Source of the DNA: Mesorhizobium sp. B2-1-8
GTDB taxonomy: Bacteria > Pseudomonadota > Alphaproteobacteria > Rhizobiales > Rhizobiaceae
DNA length: 64,000 bases
Direction of reading: 5' to 3'
Assembly: GCF_006442545.2 (NCBI RefSeq)
Contig: NZ_CP083952.1
Location: 3,759,501 to 3,823,500, forward strand
Numbering within the stretch: the first letter of the stretch is position 1; every line of letters starts with the position of its first letter. The notes beneath the pieces were generated by a model. It worked only from the letters and a program-made list of their open reading frames with translations, ran no database searches and was not told the DNA's origin. Positions 7,883 to 16,806 of the stretch are shown one piece after another. Position numbers and translations under genes: made by a program.

Positions 7883-8341
7883 TCAGGCGGTTTCCACCTC
7901 TGATACCGCAACCCTCTTCCAGTCTCCGGTCGTGTTCCACCAGCGATTCGGATTGGCGCGGTCGTCCAGCCCCTTGGAGCGGCTGGCAAGGATCGGCTGG
8001 ATGCGGATCACCGGCTCCTGATAGGAATGCGCCTGGAAAATCGCCTCGACGACGCGGGCTGCCAGCGCTTGGTCATCAGGCAATTCGAATGAAACCTCGA
8101 CCGTGCCCGGGCGGCGGCGCAATTCGGTCTCGGCGCCGGCCGCGGCCCCTTCCAGCGGCCTGTAGCGCTCGATGCCATGCGCCGACTGATACGCATTGCG
8201 GTCATACTTGCCCATGGCGAGCGGTGCGATCGCCACCACCGCATCCATGATGCGGTCGACGTCGGCAGCCGGAGCCTGGAAGCTGACGAGCAGCAGGAGC
8301 GTCATTCGCAGCGAAGTGGTTTCAAAGCCGCTGTCGATCAT
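7883..8341 (-). CDS. NIF3/CutA-fold (PII-like) domain protein of unknown function
   Basis: A 152-residue protein that matches the pattern of the inserted/C-terminal PII-like domain found in NIF3-YqfO proteins and stand-alone relatives. It has a hydrophobic first strand (LLLLVSFQAPAADVDRIMDA), GKYDRNAYQSAHGIERYRPL, then a charged strand (VEVSFEL) and a final AHSYQEPVIRI segment where relatives read HPYEEP. Its start ATG at 8339-8341 is preceded on the complement by GAGGA. Family members form oligomers that may bind metal or small ligands; no enzymatic role is established. Some databases label similar proteins as RtxA toxin by error propagation, and nothing here supports a toxin. Confidence 0.6.
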   Translation of the reverse strand: MIDSGFETTSLRMTLLLLVSFQAPAADVDRIMDAVVAIAPLAMGKYDRNAYQSAHGIERYRPLEGAAAGAETELRRRPGTVEVSFELPDDQALAARVVEAIFQAHSYQEPVIRIQPILASRSKGLDDRANPNRWWNTTGDWKRVAVSEVETA

Positions 8342-8358
8342 CGGAGTGTCCTCGGTTC

Positions 8359-8416
8359 AGGGTGTTTTAGGACACCCTTTTAACCGGTGGCTGCTGACAC
8401 GGTTCTGTCAGCAGCC
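8359..8416. repeat. Two consecutive perfect hairpins downstream of the MFS gene
   Basis: AGGGTGT at 8359-8365 pairs with ACACCCT at 8372-8378, followed by TTT on the plus strand. GGCTGCTGACA at 8389-8399 pairs with TGTCAGCAGCC at 8406-8416, an 11-bp stem with a 6-nt loop. They lie in the 111-base gap after the minus-strand MFS gene and before the NIF3/CutA-like gene. On the minus strand neither stem has a proper T-tail, so they are probable 3'-end or processing structures rather than clean terminators. Confidence 0.55.
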
Positions 8417-8452
8417 TGCCGCTGCACAGTGCCGATAGACGATTGGTTGGGC

Positions 8453-9631
8453 CTACAGGAGGATCTTGCGGACGAGCCTGAAGCAGACCAGGGCGATGTA
8501 GGCGGCGAAGAACAGGCCGAGCGACCAGCCAAAGCCGGAAGGCCCGAAACTGTCCATGCCGATGCCGATCGCCTGCGGACCAAGCACCATGCCGACGCCG
8601 TAACATAGTACGAATGCGGCGTTGGCCGACGCCAGTTCGTGGCCGGAAAGCTGCGAACCGAGATGGGCGAGGCCAATCGTGTACATGGCCGCGACGAAAC
8701 CGCCCCAGACGAAAAGCAGGGCAGCCATCAAGTGCCAGTTCGCGGCAAAGAACGGCATGAACATCGTGCCGGCGAGACCGACCGCGGCGCATGCGAGCAG
8801 CAGATAGCGCCGGTCCGTGACGCGGTCGCTGATCATGCCGATCGGGATCTGCAGCAGCACATTGCCCAAGCCGATCATGGTCAGCAGCAGCGCCGCATCG
8901 GCCTCGGAGTAGCCGATGCGGTTGCCATAGACGGGGAACAGAGCGAAGCCGCCCGTCTCGACGGCGCCGAACACCAGCACGGCGAAAGTCGCGGTCGGCA
9001 CCAGCCAGATGTAGCGCAGGAAGTGGCTGGTTTCGCTGTTCGCCACGATGGTGGGGCTTTCGTTGCGCGCGGCCAACACCGGTATGGCGGCCAGTGTCAC
9101 CAGGGCGATGATGACACCGAACGGCCGGAAGCCGGAACTGCCGAGGTGGGCGAATAGCCACGGCCCCGCGGCAAAGCCGAGCGACAGGACGGTGGCGTAG
9201 ATGCCAAGCACTAGGCCTCGCCGGTGTGGCGGCGCCGACGTGCTGATCCAGAATTCGGACAGGATGAACAGCACGGTCAGCGCGATGTGCAGCACGATGC
9301 GCAGCGGGAACCACATCCAGAAATCGGGCGCGAAATGGAAACCGACGAAGGCCAGCGCGCCGGCGGCGATCATGGCGATCATGGTCCAGGCGACGCCGAA
9401 GCGCATGGCAAGCGGCGTGGCGAGCGGCGCTCCGGCGATCGAGGCGAGACCGGCGACGGCCGTGTTGAGGCCGATCATCGAGGCCGAATGGCCGCGTGTT
9501 TCCAGGATGACGCTGAGCAGCGGCATGCCGAGGCCGATGGCAATGCCGACGACGCTGATCGACGAGATCGCCGCCACCATCGGCAGCCAGTGTACGCGTT
9601 CGTCGCCCTTTGGTTGGGTATCGACCGTCAT
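8453..9631 (-). CDS. MFS transporter
   Basis: A 392-residue major facilitator with about 12 membrane helices (opening WLPMVAAISSISVVGIAIGL, closing ending in VCFRLVRKILL). I set the start at the ATG at 9629-9631, because the longer frame would extend through the conserved intergenic palindrome at 9664-9713. The cytoplasmic loop between helices 2 and 3 is weakly conserved (GAPLATPLAMRFG), and a second loop between helices 8 and 9 reads GMISDRVTDRR. The substrate is not predictable. It is a single gene on the minus strand downstream of the Nudix hydrolase gene. Confidence 0.8.
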   Translation of the reverse strand: MTVDTQPKGDERVHWLPMVAAISSISVVGIAIGLGMPLLSVILETRGHSASMIGLNTAVAGLASIAGAPLATPLAMRFGVAWTMIAMIAAGALAFVGFHFAPDFWMWFPLRIVLHIALTVLFILSEFWISTSAPPHRRGLVLGIYATVLSLGFAAGPWLFAHLGSSGFRPFGVIIALVTLAAIPVLAARNESPTIVANSETSHFLRYIWLVPTATFAVLVFGAVETGGFALFPVYGNRIGYSEADAALLLTMIGLGNVLLQIPIGMISDRVTDRRYLLLACAAVGLAGTMFMPFFAANWHLMAALLFVWGGFVAAMYTIGLAHLGSQLSGHELASANAAFVLCYGVGMVLGPQAIGIGMDSFGPSGFGWSLGLFFAAYIALVCFRLVRKILL

Positions 9632-9663
9632 GAGATGCTGAATACTCTGTCTGTTTGATCTTA

Positions 9664-9713
9664 CGCAATTCCGGACGGAAAACCGCGTCACACTTTTCCT
9701 GGAATTGCTCTAG
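9664..9713. repeat. Rhizobial intergenic palindrome, copy 1
   Basis: Read on the complement, it runs GCAATTCCAGGAAAAGTG, then CGGTTTTCCGTCCGGAATTGCG. The ends GCAATTCC/GGAATTGC and the inner GGAAAA/TTTTCC arms make a nested inverted repeat. A second copy at 24706-24750 differs at only a few bases in the centre. It abuts the 3' end of the Nudix gene, whose stop codon lies at its edge. Such short dispersed palindromes are common between genes in rhizobial genomes. Confidence 0.75.
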
Positions 9714-10450
9714 AGAAGTTCGCGGGTGAAGCGGTTGCGGACAAGCCTGTAGAAGGGGACAGGGCCGCCCGGACGCAGCAGTGGATCATTGGCGAGCCGC
9801 TTTTCAAGCTCGTCCAGGATCATTCGGGTGATGTCGGGTATGTCAGCCTGCTTGGCCTTGGCGAGAGGCAGCCAGACCAGTTCCTCCAGTTCGTTGGTCG
9901 GGCCGCCATCGGGCAATTCGATGGCGACGTCGCCACGCCAGGCACTGAAGAAGCGGGTATCGAAGCGGCGCACCCGGTTCGGCGGGGTGATGGCGCGCGC
10001 GACGAAGCGCAACGCCTCCAGCGACGGTGCCACGCCATGTTCGACGAAACCCTGCCAGTCGCGCCTGGTCGTGGCAAAGGCGCCTTTGCGGCCGATCAGC
10101 AGGCCGGCTTCCTCGTAGGTCTCGCGGACCGCCGACAAAGCAATGGCGCGGGCGCGGGCGTGACTGGTGCGGCCGGGGCCGGCCGTCAGCTTGGCTTCTT
10201 CGTGCTGGTTAAGTGCCGTCGCCGTCGGGATGCGGCTGTCGGCAGGGTCGGTGCGGCCGCCGGGGAAGACGAATTTCCCGGGCATGAAGGCGTGACCGGC
10301 ATGGCGGCGTCCCATCAGCACCAGGACGTCGTCGCCCTTGCGGTCGAGCAGGATCAGGGTCGCGGCGTCACGCGGACGCAAGGGCCGGCCGCCATGCGTG
10401 GCAAGACCCTTGTCGAGCTTGTCGGCATCCGCCTTGGTCATAGCTTCCAT
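9710..10450 (-). CDS. Nudix hydrolase with a split Nudix box
   Basis: A 246-residue Nudix pyrophosphohydrolase (243 if the second ATG is used). The box is interrupted: the glycine part is FPGGRTDPAD at residues 62-71, while the metal-binding part RETYEEAGLLIG begins at residue 109. About 30 extra residues therefore lie between them. A comparable insertion is known in NUDT19-type CoA diphosphatases, so a CoA or related nucleotide diphosphate is a reasonable guess, not a demonstrated one. It follows DUF983 by 73 bases on the same strand and probably ends the topA-rnr-DUF983 transcript. Confidence 0.82.
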   Translation of the reverse strand: MEAMTKADADKLDKGLATHGGRPLRPRDAATLILLDRKGDDVLVLMGRRHAGHAFMPGKFVFPGGRTDPADSRIPTATALNQHEEAKLTAGPGRTSHARARAIALSAVRETYEEAGLLIGRKGAFATTRRDWQGFVEHGVAPSLEALRFVARAITPPNRVRRFDTRFFSAWRGDVAIELPDGGPTNELEELVWLPLAKAKQADIPDITRMILDELEKRLANDPLLRPGGPVPFYRLVRNRFTRELL

Positions 10451-10523
10451 GCGCAGGACCTAGCGGAAACTTCTTGCATGCGAAAGTGGCCTTAACGATT
10501 GGCATGTTGCGCCAGCCAATACC

Positions 10524-10961
10524 TCAGGCCCCAGGATGCGGCTCGATCACATCCTTTTCGCCACCAAATCCGTGCATATAGAACGCCCATTGCAGTCCGA
10601 TGACGGCGCCTTTGACAGGCTGCAGCAGTGCAACCGACAGAAGGATGGTCAAGGGCACCCATATGGCAATGTGCTGCCAGGTGGAGAGCGTCGAGGTCGC
10701 TTCCACGCCCATGAAGGCACCGAGAACGATGTGGCCGACGATGACGATGACGAGATAGGCGGGCAGATCGTCGGCGCGATGGTGATGAACCTCCTCGCCG
10801 CAGACGCTGCAGGTTTCGACGGTCTTGGTGAAGCCGCGGAAGAGCTTGCCTTCGCCGCAATTCGGGCAGCGGCCTAGCAGACCGCGCTTCATCGCCGTCC
10901 ACAATGGGCGGGCAATCCGGCCCGAGTGATGTTCGCCACCAAAAACCTGTTGTTCCATCAT
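10524..10961 (-). CDS. DUF983 family membrane protein
   Basis: A 145-residue protein of family DUF983. The N-terminal half carries a zinc-ribbon-like pair of CxxC motifs (RCPNCGEG and CSVCGEE), followed by a His-rich HHHRADD segment. The C-terminal half has two transmembrane helices (AYLVIVIVGHIVLGAFMGV and IAIWVPLTILLSVALLQPV). Its start overlaps the stop of RNase R. In alphaproteobacteria the family commonly sits next to rnr and a Nudix gene, as here, but its role is unknown. The ATG at 10958 is an alternative start three bases in. Confidence 0.85.
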   Translation of the reverse strand: MMEQQVFGGEHHSGRIARPLWTAMKRGLLGRCPNCGEGKLFRGFTKTVETCSVCGEEVHHHRADDLPAYLVIVIVGHIVLGAFMGVEATSTLSTWQHIAIWVPLTILLSVALLQPVKGAVIGLQWAFYMHGFGGEKDVIEPHPGA

Positions 10962-13264
10962 CGTCTCCTGCCGCGCGACCCCGGTCGCGATTGCGACGCA
11001 CGGGCGCGGCCCTTGGCCTTGTGAAACGACCTGCTGGAGCCTGGCAGGGGCTTTGGGTCGGTCAACATCTCGAAGCGCATCGCCCCGGCCATCGGCGCCA
11101 CCTCGACGAGCCGGACCTCGACGCGGTCAGCGAGCTGGTAGCCCTTGCCCGAGCGTTCCCCGAACAGGGAGCGGGCCGTTTCGTCGTATATATAATAATC
11201 GCCGCCCAGAGTTGACACAGGGATGAAACCATCGGCGCCATACTGCGGCAATTGGACAAAAAGTCCTGATTTGGTGACTCCGGAGATGCGGGCGTCGAAG
11301 CGGTCGTCGATGCGCTCGGCGAGATAGGCGGAGATCAGCCGGTCGACCGTGTCGCGCTCGGCTGCCATTGCGCGCCGTTCGGTGCCGGAGATCAGCACGG
11401 CGACGTCTTCGAGGCGAGCCTCCTCATCTTGCGTCAGTCCGCCTGGACCGAGGCCGAGCGCGGCAATAAGCCCGCGATGCACGATCAGGTCGGCGTAGCG
11501 GCGGATCGGCGAGGTGAAATGCGCGTAACGCCTGAGGTTGAGGCCGAAATGGCCGATGTTCTTGGGTGAATATTCGGCCTGGCTCTGCGAGCGCAGCACC
11601 ACTTCGTTGACCAGCGCCTCGTTGTCGGCGCCGCGCACGCGCTCCAGAATGCCGTTGAACTGGCTGGGCCGCATCTGGGCGCCGCGCGCCAATGACAGGC
11701 TGAGCGTCTGCAGGAATTCGCGCAGCGATTCCTGCTTGGCCAGCGACGGCGCGTCGTGGATGCGATAGACCAGCGCCTGCTTCTTGCCCTCCAGCGTTTC
11801 GGCGGCCGCGACATTGGCCTGGATCATGAATTCTTCGATCAGCTTGTGGGCGTCGAGCCGCTCCGGCACGATGACGCGGTCGACCGTGCCATCCGGTTTG
11901 AGCAGGATCTTGCGCTCCGGCAGGTCGAGTTCGAGCGGCTGGCGGCTGTCGCGGCCGCGCTTGAGGATCGCATAGGCATCCCACAGCGGCCTCAGCACGG
12001 TGTCGAGGATCGGGCCGGTCTTGTCGTCCGGCACGCCGTCGATCGCTGCCTGGGCCTGGCTGTAGGCGAGCTTGGCCGCCGACTTCATCATGACGCGGTG
12101 AAAGGAATGCCTGATCTTGCGGCCGTCGGCGGAGAAGGTCATGCGCACCGCCAGCGCCGGCCGATCCTGGCCCTCGCGCAGCGAGCAGAGATCATTGGAG
12201 ATGCGCTCGGGCAGCATCGGCACGACGCGATCCGGGAAATAGACCGAATTGCCGCGCTTCAGTGCCTCGCGGTCGAGCGCAGTGCCATAGCGGACATAGG
12301 CGGCGACATCGGCGATCGCGACGGTGGCGATAAAGCCGCCGAGATTTTTCTCGTCGAGGTCAGGGGTGGCGAAGACGGCGTCGTCATGATCCTTGGCGTC
12401 GGTCGGATCGATGGTGACCAGCGGCAGGTCGCGCCAATCCTCGCGATGGGCAAGCGTCGCCGGCTTCACTGCCTCGGATTCGGCGATGACGTCGGCCGGA
12501 AAAATGTGCGGAATGTCATGCGCGTGGATGGCGATCATCGAGACCGCCTTTTCGCTGGTCAGCGAACCCAGCACGTTGAGCACCTTGGCGCGCGGCAGCC
12601 CATAGCGCGAGGCGCGCGCGGGCTCGACCTCGACCAGGTCGCCATTTTTGGCGCCGTTCTGGAATTCCTTGTCGACGATCAATTCCGGCTGGCGCCGTTC
12701 CACCGGCTCGATGCGGAAAGTGCCGTCCTGAAGCACGCGGAAGACACCGAGGACGGCGTCCGCGCGCTTCTCGAAGATCTTCATCACCCGGCCGGTATAG
12801 GCGGGGCCTGATGGATCATCGGTCGGAAACGTCTTGGCCAGCACGCGGTCGCCAATGCCTGGCGCCGGTCCGTTGCCCCCACGCGAAACGCGGATCGAGA
12901 CCACGGGAGGTTCGCCCGGACCAACGGGCTCGGCCGGATGCGCCAGCAAGATACCATCGGCGTCGCGGCCAAAAATGTCGAGCACGGCGACATGGGGCAG
13001 GGCGCCGACCCGGGCCAGCCGCTTGCGCTCCTTGGTCAGAACGCCTTCGTCCTGCAAGTCGCGCAGGAGATCCTTCAGCCAGATGCGGTCGTCGCCGCGC
13101 AGCGCGAACGCCTTGGCGATGTCGCGCTTTCCGGCGCGATCCGGGTTTTCGGCGATGTAGCGCAGGATTTCGTCACGCGAGGGCCGGTAGTCGTCCTTGA
13201 CCTTGGCCCGGGTGTCGGCGGTGCGCGGATCGCCGTGGCTTCGTCCGGTGATCCTGCGCGCCAC
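10958..13264 (-). CDS. rnr: Ribonuclease R
   Basis: A 768-residue 3'-5' exoribonuclease that degrades structured RNA and takes part in rRNA and tmRNA-linked turnover. Domain order: an N-terminal helix-turn-helix-like part (residues 1-90), cold-shock-type RNA-binding domains, the RNB catalytic domain with the metal-binding aspartates in TIDPTDAKDHDDAV near residue 287, an S1 domain (DARISGVTKSGLFVQL), and a short basic tail (KGRARASQSRPGSRGRRR). The start is GTG at 13262-13264, seven bases after the topA stop, showing co-transcription with topA. Confidence 0.95.
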   Translation of the reverse strand: MARRITGRSHGDPRTADTRAKVKDDYRPSRDEILRYIAENPDRAGKRDIAKAFALRGDDRIWLKDLLRDLQDEGVLTKERKRLARVGALPHVAVLDIFGRDADGILLAHPAEPVGPGEPPVVSIRVSRGGNGPAPGIGDRVLAKTFPTDDPSGPAYTGRVMKIFEKRADAVLGVFRVLQDGTFRIEPVERRQPELIVDKEFQNGAKNGDLVEVEPARASRYGLPRAKVLNVLGSLTSEKAVSMIAIHAHDIPHIFPADVIAESEAVKPATLAHREDWRDLPLVTIDPTDAKDHDDAVFATPDLDEKNLGGFIATVAIADVAAYVRYGTALDREALKRGNSVYFPDRVVPMLPERISNDLCSLREGQDRPALAVRMTFSADGRKIRHSFHRVMMKSAAKLAYSQAQAAIDGVPDDKTGPILDTVLRPLWDAYAILKRGRDSRQPLELDLPERKILLKPDGTVDRVIVPERLDAHKLIEEFMIQANVAAAETLEGKKQALVYRIHDAPSLAKQESLREFLQTLSLSLARGAQMRPSQFNGILERVRGADNEALVNEVVLRSQSQAEYSPKNIGHFGLNLRRYAHFTSPIRRYADLIVHRGLIAALGLGPGGLTQDEEARLEDVAVLISGTERRAMAAERDTVDRLISAYLAERIDDRFDARISGVTKSGLFVQLPQYGADGFIPVSTLGGDYYIYDETARSLFGERSGKGYQLADRVEVRLVEVAPMAGAMRFEMLTDPKPLPGSSRSFHKAKGRARASQSRPGSRGRRR

Positions 13265-13270
13265 GCCGTC

Positions 13271-15907
13271 CTATCCTTTCTTCTTTGCGGCCGGCTTCTT
13301 CGCAGCCGGCTTTTTGGCCGCCGTTTTCTTGGCTGCGGGCGCCTTGGCCGCCGCAGCCTTGCGGAACGGTTTCTTGCCGCCGGCGCCCTTGGCTTCCTTC
13401 TCGGCAATCAGCGCCAGCGCATCCTCGATCGTCACCGATTGCGGATCCTTGCCCTTGGGTAGCGTGGCGTTGACCTTGCCGAAATTGACGTAAGGGCCGT
13501 ATTTGCCGTCGCGCACGACGATCTTGCCGCCGCCGTCCGGATGGTCGCCGAGCTCCTTCAGGGCTGCCGGTGTGCCGCCGTTGCGGCCGCCCTTGCCCTT
13601 CGACTGCTTCTCGGCAATCACGGTGACGGCACGGTTGAGGCCGATCGAGAACACGTCCTCGATGCTGTCGAGATTGGCATAGGTGCCATCGTGCAGCACG
13701 AACGGACCGTAGCGGCCGAGCCCGGCCGAGATCATCTTTCCGCTTTCGGGATGCTTGCCCACGTCGCGCGGCAGCCCCAGCAAGGCGAGCGCCTTCTCAT
13801 GATCGATGGATTCAGGCGTCCAGCCCTTGGGCAGGCTCGAGCGCTTGGCTTCCTTGCCGTCGCCGCGCTGGATATAGGGGCCGAAGCGGCCCGAGCGCAG
13901 CGTGATTTCCTCGGCCGTGTAAGGATCCTTGCCGAGCACCCTGGTGCCGTCCTCGCCACCGCCATTCTCGCCATTGGGATTGGCGGCGTCGCCGAGCTGG
14001 CGGGTGAAGGAGCATTCCGGATAGTTCGAGCAGCCGACGAAGGCGCCGAACTTGCCGAGCTTCAGCGACAGATTGCCGGTGCCGCATTTCGGGCAGATGC
14101 GCGGATTGGAGCCGTCCTCGCGGGCGGGGAAAACCAGCGGCGCCAGTTCCTCGTTGAGCGCATCGAGCACATCGGTGACGCGCAGCTCCTTGATGTCGGC
14201 GACGGCGCCCGAAAAATCCTTCCAGAAATCGCGCAGCACGTCCTTCCAGGCGAGCTTGCCGTCGGAGATCTCGTCGAGCTTTTCCTCCAGCGATGCGGTG
14301 AAGTCGTACTCGACATAGCGCTCGAAGAAGCTTTCGAGGAAGGCCGACAGCAGGCGGCCCTTGGCCTGCGGCACCAGCCGGCGCTTGTCGATCGTGACAT
14401 AGTCGCGGTCCTCGAGTGTCTTCAGGATCGCCGTATAGGTCGACGGACGGCCAATGCCGAGCTCCTCCAGCTTCTTGATCAGCGACGCCTCCGAATAACG
14501 GGGCGGCGGCTCGGTGGTGTGCTGGGTGGCATTGATCGCGCGGCGGGCAAGCTGCTCGCCGGCGCGGATTTCGGGCAGGCGGCGGTTTTCCTCGTCTTCG
14601 GCGTCGTCGTCCTTCTGGTCGGTGTAGGCGGCGATGAAGCCGTCAAAACGGACGACCGAGCCGACGGCGCGAAGTTCGGCGGTGCGGGCGCCGTTCAGCG
14701 CCTCGATTTCGACGGTGGTGCGCTCGATCTCGGCCGACTGCATCTGGCTGGCGATTGCGCGCTTCCAGATCAGCTCATAGAGCCGCATCTGGTCGGCATC
14801 GAGATATTGCCTGACCGACGCCGGGGTGCGCATGAAATCCGTCGGGCGGATGGCTTCATGCGCTTCCTGGGCGTTCTTGGCCTTGGTGGTGTATTGGCGC
14901 GGCTTTTCCGGCAGGTATTTCGGGCCGAATTCCTTTGCGATGGCGTCGCGGGCGGCATCGATCGCCTCGGGGGCCATCTGCACGCCGTCGGTTCGCATAT
15001 AGGTGATCAGGCCGGTGGTTTCGCCGCCGATCTCCATGCCCTCATAGAGCCGCTGCGCCACCTGCATGGTGCGCGTGGCCGAGAAGCCGAGGCCCGATGA
15101 GGCGGCCTGCTGCAGCGTCGAGGTGGTGAAGGGTGGACCGGGGTTGCGCCTGGTCGGCTTGGCTTCGACGGACAGCGCCTTGAAGGTAGCACCCTCGAGC
15201 ATCGCCTTTATGTCGTCGGCCTGCGCCTTGTTGGAAATGTCGAGCTTTTGCAGCTTCTTGCGCTCGAATGCGGTCAGGCGGGCTTCGAAAGTCTCGTTGC
15301 GCGGTGTCCCGAGGATGGCAGCGATCTGCCAATATTCCTCGCGGATGAAGCGCTCGATCTCGGATTCGCGGTCGCAGACCAGACGCAATGCCACGGACTG
15401 GACACGGCCGGCGGAACGGGCGCCCGGCAATTTGCGCCACAGCACCGGCGACAGCGTGAAGCCGACGAGGTAATCCAACGCGCGGCGGGCGAGATAGGCA
15501 TCGACCAGCGGCGCATCGATCTGGCGCGGATTGGCCATCGCCTCCAGCACCGATGATTTGGTGATGGCATTGAAGACGACGCGGCTGACCGGCTTGTCCT
15601 TCAGCGCACGCTTCTGCTTCAGCACCTCCAGCACATGCCAGGAGATCGCTTCACCTTCGCGATCCGGGTCGGTGGCGAGGATCAGGCCGTCGGCATCCTT
15701 GACCGCCTTGGCGATGTCGGCGAGACGCTTGCCGGACGCGGTGTCGACCGCCCAGGACATAGCAAAATCTTCGTCCGGACGCACCGAGCCATCCTTGGCC
15801 GGCAAATCCCTGATATGGCCGAACGAGGCCAGAACCTTGTAGTTCCTGCCCAGATATTTGTTGATTGTCTTTGCCTTGGCCGGCGATTCGACGACGACGA
15901 CGTCCAT
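13271..15907 (-). CDS. topA: DNA topoisomerase I (type IA)
   Basis: An 878-residue enzyme that relaxes negative supercoils. The Toprim domain opens the protein (VVVVESPAKAKTINKYLG) and carries the acidic DPDREGEAI. The active-site tyrosine is Y303 in GLITYMRTD. One four-cysteine topoisomerase zinc finger is visible (CPKCGTG, then CSNYPEC), followed by zinc-less repeats of the same fold (YGPYV, LGRYGPFV). The end is a lysine/alanine-rich tail (KKTAAKKPAAKKPAAKKKG), typical of rhizobial TopA and likely to bind DNA. It is the first gene of a minus-strand transcript with rnr; dprA is not visible upstream. Confidence 0.96.
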   Translation of the reverse strand: MDVVVVESPAKAKTINKYLGRNYKVLASFGHIRDLPAKDGSVRPDEDFAMSWAVDTASGKRLADIAKAVKDADGLILATDPDREGEAISWHVLEVLKQKRALKDKPVSRVVFNAITKSSVLEAMANPRQIDAPLVDAYLARRALDYLVGFTLSPVLWRKLPGARSAGRVQSVALRLVCDRESEIERFIREEYWQIAAILGTPRNETFEARLTAFERKKLQKLDISNKAQADDIKAMLEGATFKALSVEAKPTRRNPGPPFTTSTLQQAASSGLGFSATRTMQVAQRLYEGMEIGGETTGLITYMRTDGVQMAPEAIDAARDAIAKEFGPKYLPEKPRQYTTKAKNAQEAHEAIRPTDFMRTPASVRQYLDADQMRLYELIWKRAIASQMQSAEIERTTVEIEALNGARTAELRAVGSVVRFDGFIAAYTDQKDDDAEDEENRRLPEIRAGEQLARRAINATQHTTEPPPRYSEASLIKKLEELGIGRPSTYTAILKTLEDRDYVTIDKRRLVPQAKGRLLSAFLESFFERYVEYDFTASLEEKLDEISDGKLAWKDVLRDFWKDFSGAVADIKELRVTDVLDALNEELAPLVFPAREDGSNPRICPKCGTGNLSLKLGKFGAFVGCSNYPECSFTRQLGDAANPNGENGGGEDGTRVLGKDPYTAEEITLRSGRFGPYIQRGDGKEAKRSSLPKGWTPESIDHEKALALLGLPRDVGKHPESGKMISAGLGRYGPFVLHDGTYANLDSIEDVFSIGLNRAVTVIAEKQSKGKGGRNGGTPAALKELGDHPDGGGKIVVRDGKYGPYVNFGKVNATLPKGKDPQSVTIEDALALIAEKEAKGAGGKKPFRKAAAAKAPAAKKTAAKKPAAKKPAAKKKG

Positions 15908-16258
15908 GAGGTCTCTTATCTGCGGTAATGCGCCAGAAGAATTCCGCTGCGCGCGACGAAATCTCGTTTCTGTTTGTCGCTCACATGGCCGCGCTTTTGC
16001 ATCCGGTCAAGGGGAAGAAGCCAAATTGCGGGGGCGCCGGCAGCAATACACTCTTAGAGTGTATGGAGAAAATCACAGAATTTCGGTCAGGGCGACAGCG
16101 GTCGCGAGTCGGCGGAAACGACCGCTTCAAACTCCGGCCGAGTCGTGGAAGCCGTTCAATGCCTCGCCGGGCAATGCCGCCGTTCGATGCTGGCCGCCGG
16201 CTGCGTGGAGGAATGCGGCGACCAGCTTGCCGACGGCAGGCGCAGAGCAGGGGCGGGC
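15908..16258. other. Intergenic region upstream of topA with a 19-bp palindrome
   Basis: No convincing gene is present in these 351 bases. The short plus-strand frames here have atypical composition and no ribosome binding site. ATACACTC at 16046-16053 pairs perfectly with GAGTGTAT at 16057-16064 around TTA, a plausible protein-binding operator about 140 bases upstream of topA. The rest presumably contains the topA promoter, but I cannot assign -35/-10 boxes with confidence. Confidence 0.45.
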
Positions 16259-16636
16259 CTAGTTGGCCTTGACGACGTGCCAGACACCGGCGACGCCATC
16301 ACCGCTCATGTCGCCGGCCTTCTTGTCCTTGATGAAGGTGTAGACGGGCTTGCCGTCATAGGCCCACATCTTGGTGCCGTCGGTGCGATCGACAACGCTC
16401 CATTCATTGTCGGACTTGGCGCCGGCCTTGGCCTTCAGCGCCGGCCAGTTGGCGGCGCATTTGTCGTAGCAATTGCTCTTGCCCTTCTCGTCCTTGTCAT
16501 AAGTGTAAAGCGTCATGCCTTTGGCATCGGTATAAATCTTGGTGCCGCCGACCTCGGCTTCCTTCCACGCCTCTGCGGCAAAGGAGGCGGCGGTGCTGAG
16601 CAGAAGCGCGGCCAGCGCTGCGGTTATCGTTTTCAT
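16259..16636 (-). CDS. Small secreted COG4315-type repeat protein
   Basis: A 125-residue exported protein. It has a clear Sec signal peptide (MKTITAALAALLLSTAASFA) and then two copies of the short motif of the COG4315 secreted-lipoprotein family. These are GMTLYTYDKDEKGKSNCYDKCAANWP and, later, GKPVYTFIKDKKAGDMSGDG, each around an aromatic Y-x-F/Y-x-x-D core; the first carries a CxxxC pair. No lipobox cysteine follows the signal. The ATG at 16634-16636 is preceded on the complement by GGAGA. The function is unknown. It is divergent from the ccdA-like gene. Confidence 0.75.
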   Translation of the reverse strand: MKTITAALAALLLSTAASFAAEAWKEAEVGGTKIYTDAKGMTLYTYDKDEKGKSNCYDKCAANWPALKAKAGAKSDNEWSVVDRTDGTKMWAYDGKPVYTFIKDKKAGDMSGDGVAGVWHVVKAN

Positions 16637-16806
16637 GGAAATCTCCGTGGCTGATATTCGAAGGCGCGCGGGAAATCGCGGCCTCGTTGTGTCAACGTCC
16701 TGCGCGGATGCTTTCTTCCCCGCCCGCGATGACTTGCCACACGATGGTGATTGGCGGACAGACGCCGGTGCCGCTATATCGTCGCCAACCAGACGGAGCT
16801 TTCGCA

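Noticed and set aside
13541..15100. Plus-strand frame of 519 codons opposite topA
   Set aside because: Antisense shadow of the topoisomerase gene.
15928..16272. Short plus-strand frames upstream of topA
   Set aside because: No ribosome binding site, atypical composition and no recognisable protein; they run into the secreted-protein gene on the other strand.
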